Shown one piece after another: positions 63,498 to 64,000 of a stretch of 64,000 nucleotides of DNA. Every line of letters starts with the position of its first letter. The stretch's first letter is position 1. Position numbers and translations under genes: made by a program. The stretch spans positions 1,674,001 to 1,738,000 of the forward strand of contig NZ_VFMX01000001.1 in the NCBI RefSeq assembly GCF_006715285.1, in the 5' to 3' direction. The notes under the pieces were generated by a model. That model was not told where the DNA came from and did no database searches. It saw nothing but the letters and a program-made list of their open reading frames with translations. The stretch is from Arthrobacter sp. SLBN-83. Its GTDB lineage: Bacteria > Actinomycetota > Actinomycetes > Actinomycetales > Micrococcaceae.

Positions 63498-64000
63498 TTG
63501 GCTAGCCAGGATTGGGTGGACAAGGACTTTTACAAGATCCTTGGTGTTGCCAAGGACGCTTCCGATGCCGACATCAAGAAGGCCTACCGGAAGCTTGCGC
63601 GGCAGCACCACCCTGATACGAATGCGGGGAACGCTGCTTCCGAGAAGAAGTTCAAGGACATCTCAGAGGCTTATTCGGTGCTCTCGGATCCTGATGAGCG
63701 CCAGCAGTATGACGCCATCCGGGCCATGGGCAGCGGGGCCCGTTTTGCTCCCGGCGGTGCCGCCGGCGGCAACGGCGGGTTTGAGGACATGTTCGGTGGC
63801 CTGTTCACCGGCAACACCGGACGCCACGCTGGAGGGTTCAACCCCGCAGGCGGCGGCATCCCACCCGAATTCGCAGACCTCTTCGGCGGTTTCGGCGGTG
63901 CCCCCGGCTTCCAGCGGACTCCGCAGAAGGGTGCTGACCGGACCGCGTCCACCAGCATCTCCTTTGCCGGTTCCATCCGCGGCACCACCATTGGCCTGCG
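63498..64000 (+). CDS. dnaJ: Molecular chaperone DnaJ, 3' end outside the window
   Basis: The first 167 codons of a DnaJ. The J domain ([35 protein letters not shown]) has the HPD tripeptide that activates DnaK. A Gly/Phe-rich region follows ([36 protein letters not shown]), and the client-binding CTD begins at [18 protein letters not shown]. The zinc-finger region would come later and is not in view, so type I or II cannot be told. The start is a TTG at 63498 with GAAAGGA 7 nt upstream. It is in line with dnaK-grpE and separated by the nested palindrome. Confidence 0.96.
   Translation, partial: MASQDWVDKDFYKILGVAKDASDADIKKAYRKLARQHHPDTNAGNAASEKKFKDISEAYSVLSDPDERQQYDAIRAMGSGARFAPGGAAGGNGGFEDMFGGLFTGNTGRHAGGFNPAGGGIPPEFADLFGGFGGAPGFQRTPQKGADRTASTSISFAGSIRGTTIGL

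Overview
The window is high-GC DNA with tightly packed genes on both strands, frequent GTG/TTG starts and many ATGA/GTGA stop-start overlaps. Several features point to an actinobacterium, most likely Micrococcaceae (Arthrobacter/Pseudarthrobacter type): two HAIR-like inverted repeats in front of dnaK, a SAM-IV-type riboswitch, a one-piece bifunctional PutA, a fused MrpA-MrpB subunit, and actinobacterial small families such as DUF4235. This assignment is inferred from content; there is no rRNA here. I see no phage, insertion sequence, integrase or CRISPR array, so the window reads as ordinary chromosome.

Layout. 1-8 kb: the end of a coiled-coil protein, a DJ-1/PfpI protein, an aldo/keto reductase, a flavin monooxygenase-MFS pair, a sarcosine/N-methyl amino acid oxidase, an AEC carrier and panD. 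8-14.4 kb: a proline-use module (LysR regulator, APC permease, putA) in which the permease and putA promoters share the same three-block layout; a 110-nt palindrome lies between the two genes. 14.4-23.8 kb: a zinc-ribbon protein, a LysR/MFS divergent pair, tRNA-Gly(CCC), a secreted CAP-domain protein, dcd, a KhtTU-like K+/H+ antiporter and a UMF1-type MFS carrier. 24-30.5 kb: a complete mrp (mnhACDEFG) sodium/proton antiporter operon. 30.9-33.3 kb: a translationally coupled cassette (haem-oxygenase-like diiron protein, membrane glycosyltransferase, CDGSH 2Fe-2S protein), which is the best candidate here for an undescribed system.

33.6-36.8 kb: a TPP riboswitch followed by the ykoEDC thiamine-precursor ECF transporter, with a hairpin that can hide the ykoE ribosome-binding site. 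36.9-41.9 kb: an XRE-MurA fusion, a GCS2-type ligase, and a DUF1737-rhodanese-metZ operon behind a SAM-IV-like riboswitch. 42-53 kb: a pseudo-glycosidase/OpgC membrane fusion, a TetR gene with an upstream operator, a PPOX protein, pabC, a cardiolipin synthase, a Bcr/CflA exporter, a kinase-PabB fusion and a DUF2231 protein. 53-60 kb: a low-molecular-weight phosphatase behind a perfect 16-bp palindrome, a LysE exporter, a methyltransferase, a MarR/MMPL divergent pair, and an SDR/TetR divergent pair with two matching operators. 60-64 kb: an acidic repeat protein and the dnaK-grpE-dnaJ chaperone operon, with dnaJ cut by the window end.

Regulation is unusually readable. Two riboswitches, one LysR promoter pair, HAIR elements and six further palindromes sit where the gene order predicts operators or leader structures. 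PabB and PabC, both needed for p-aminobenzoate, lie about 3 kb apart but are not in one operon.
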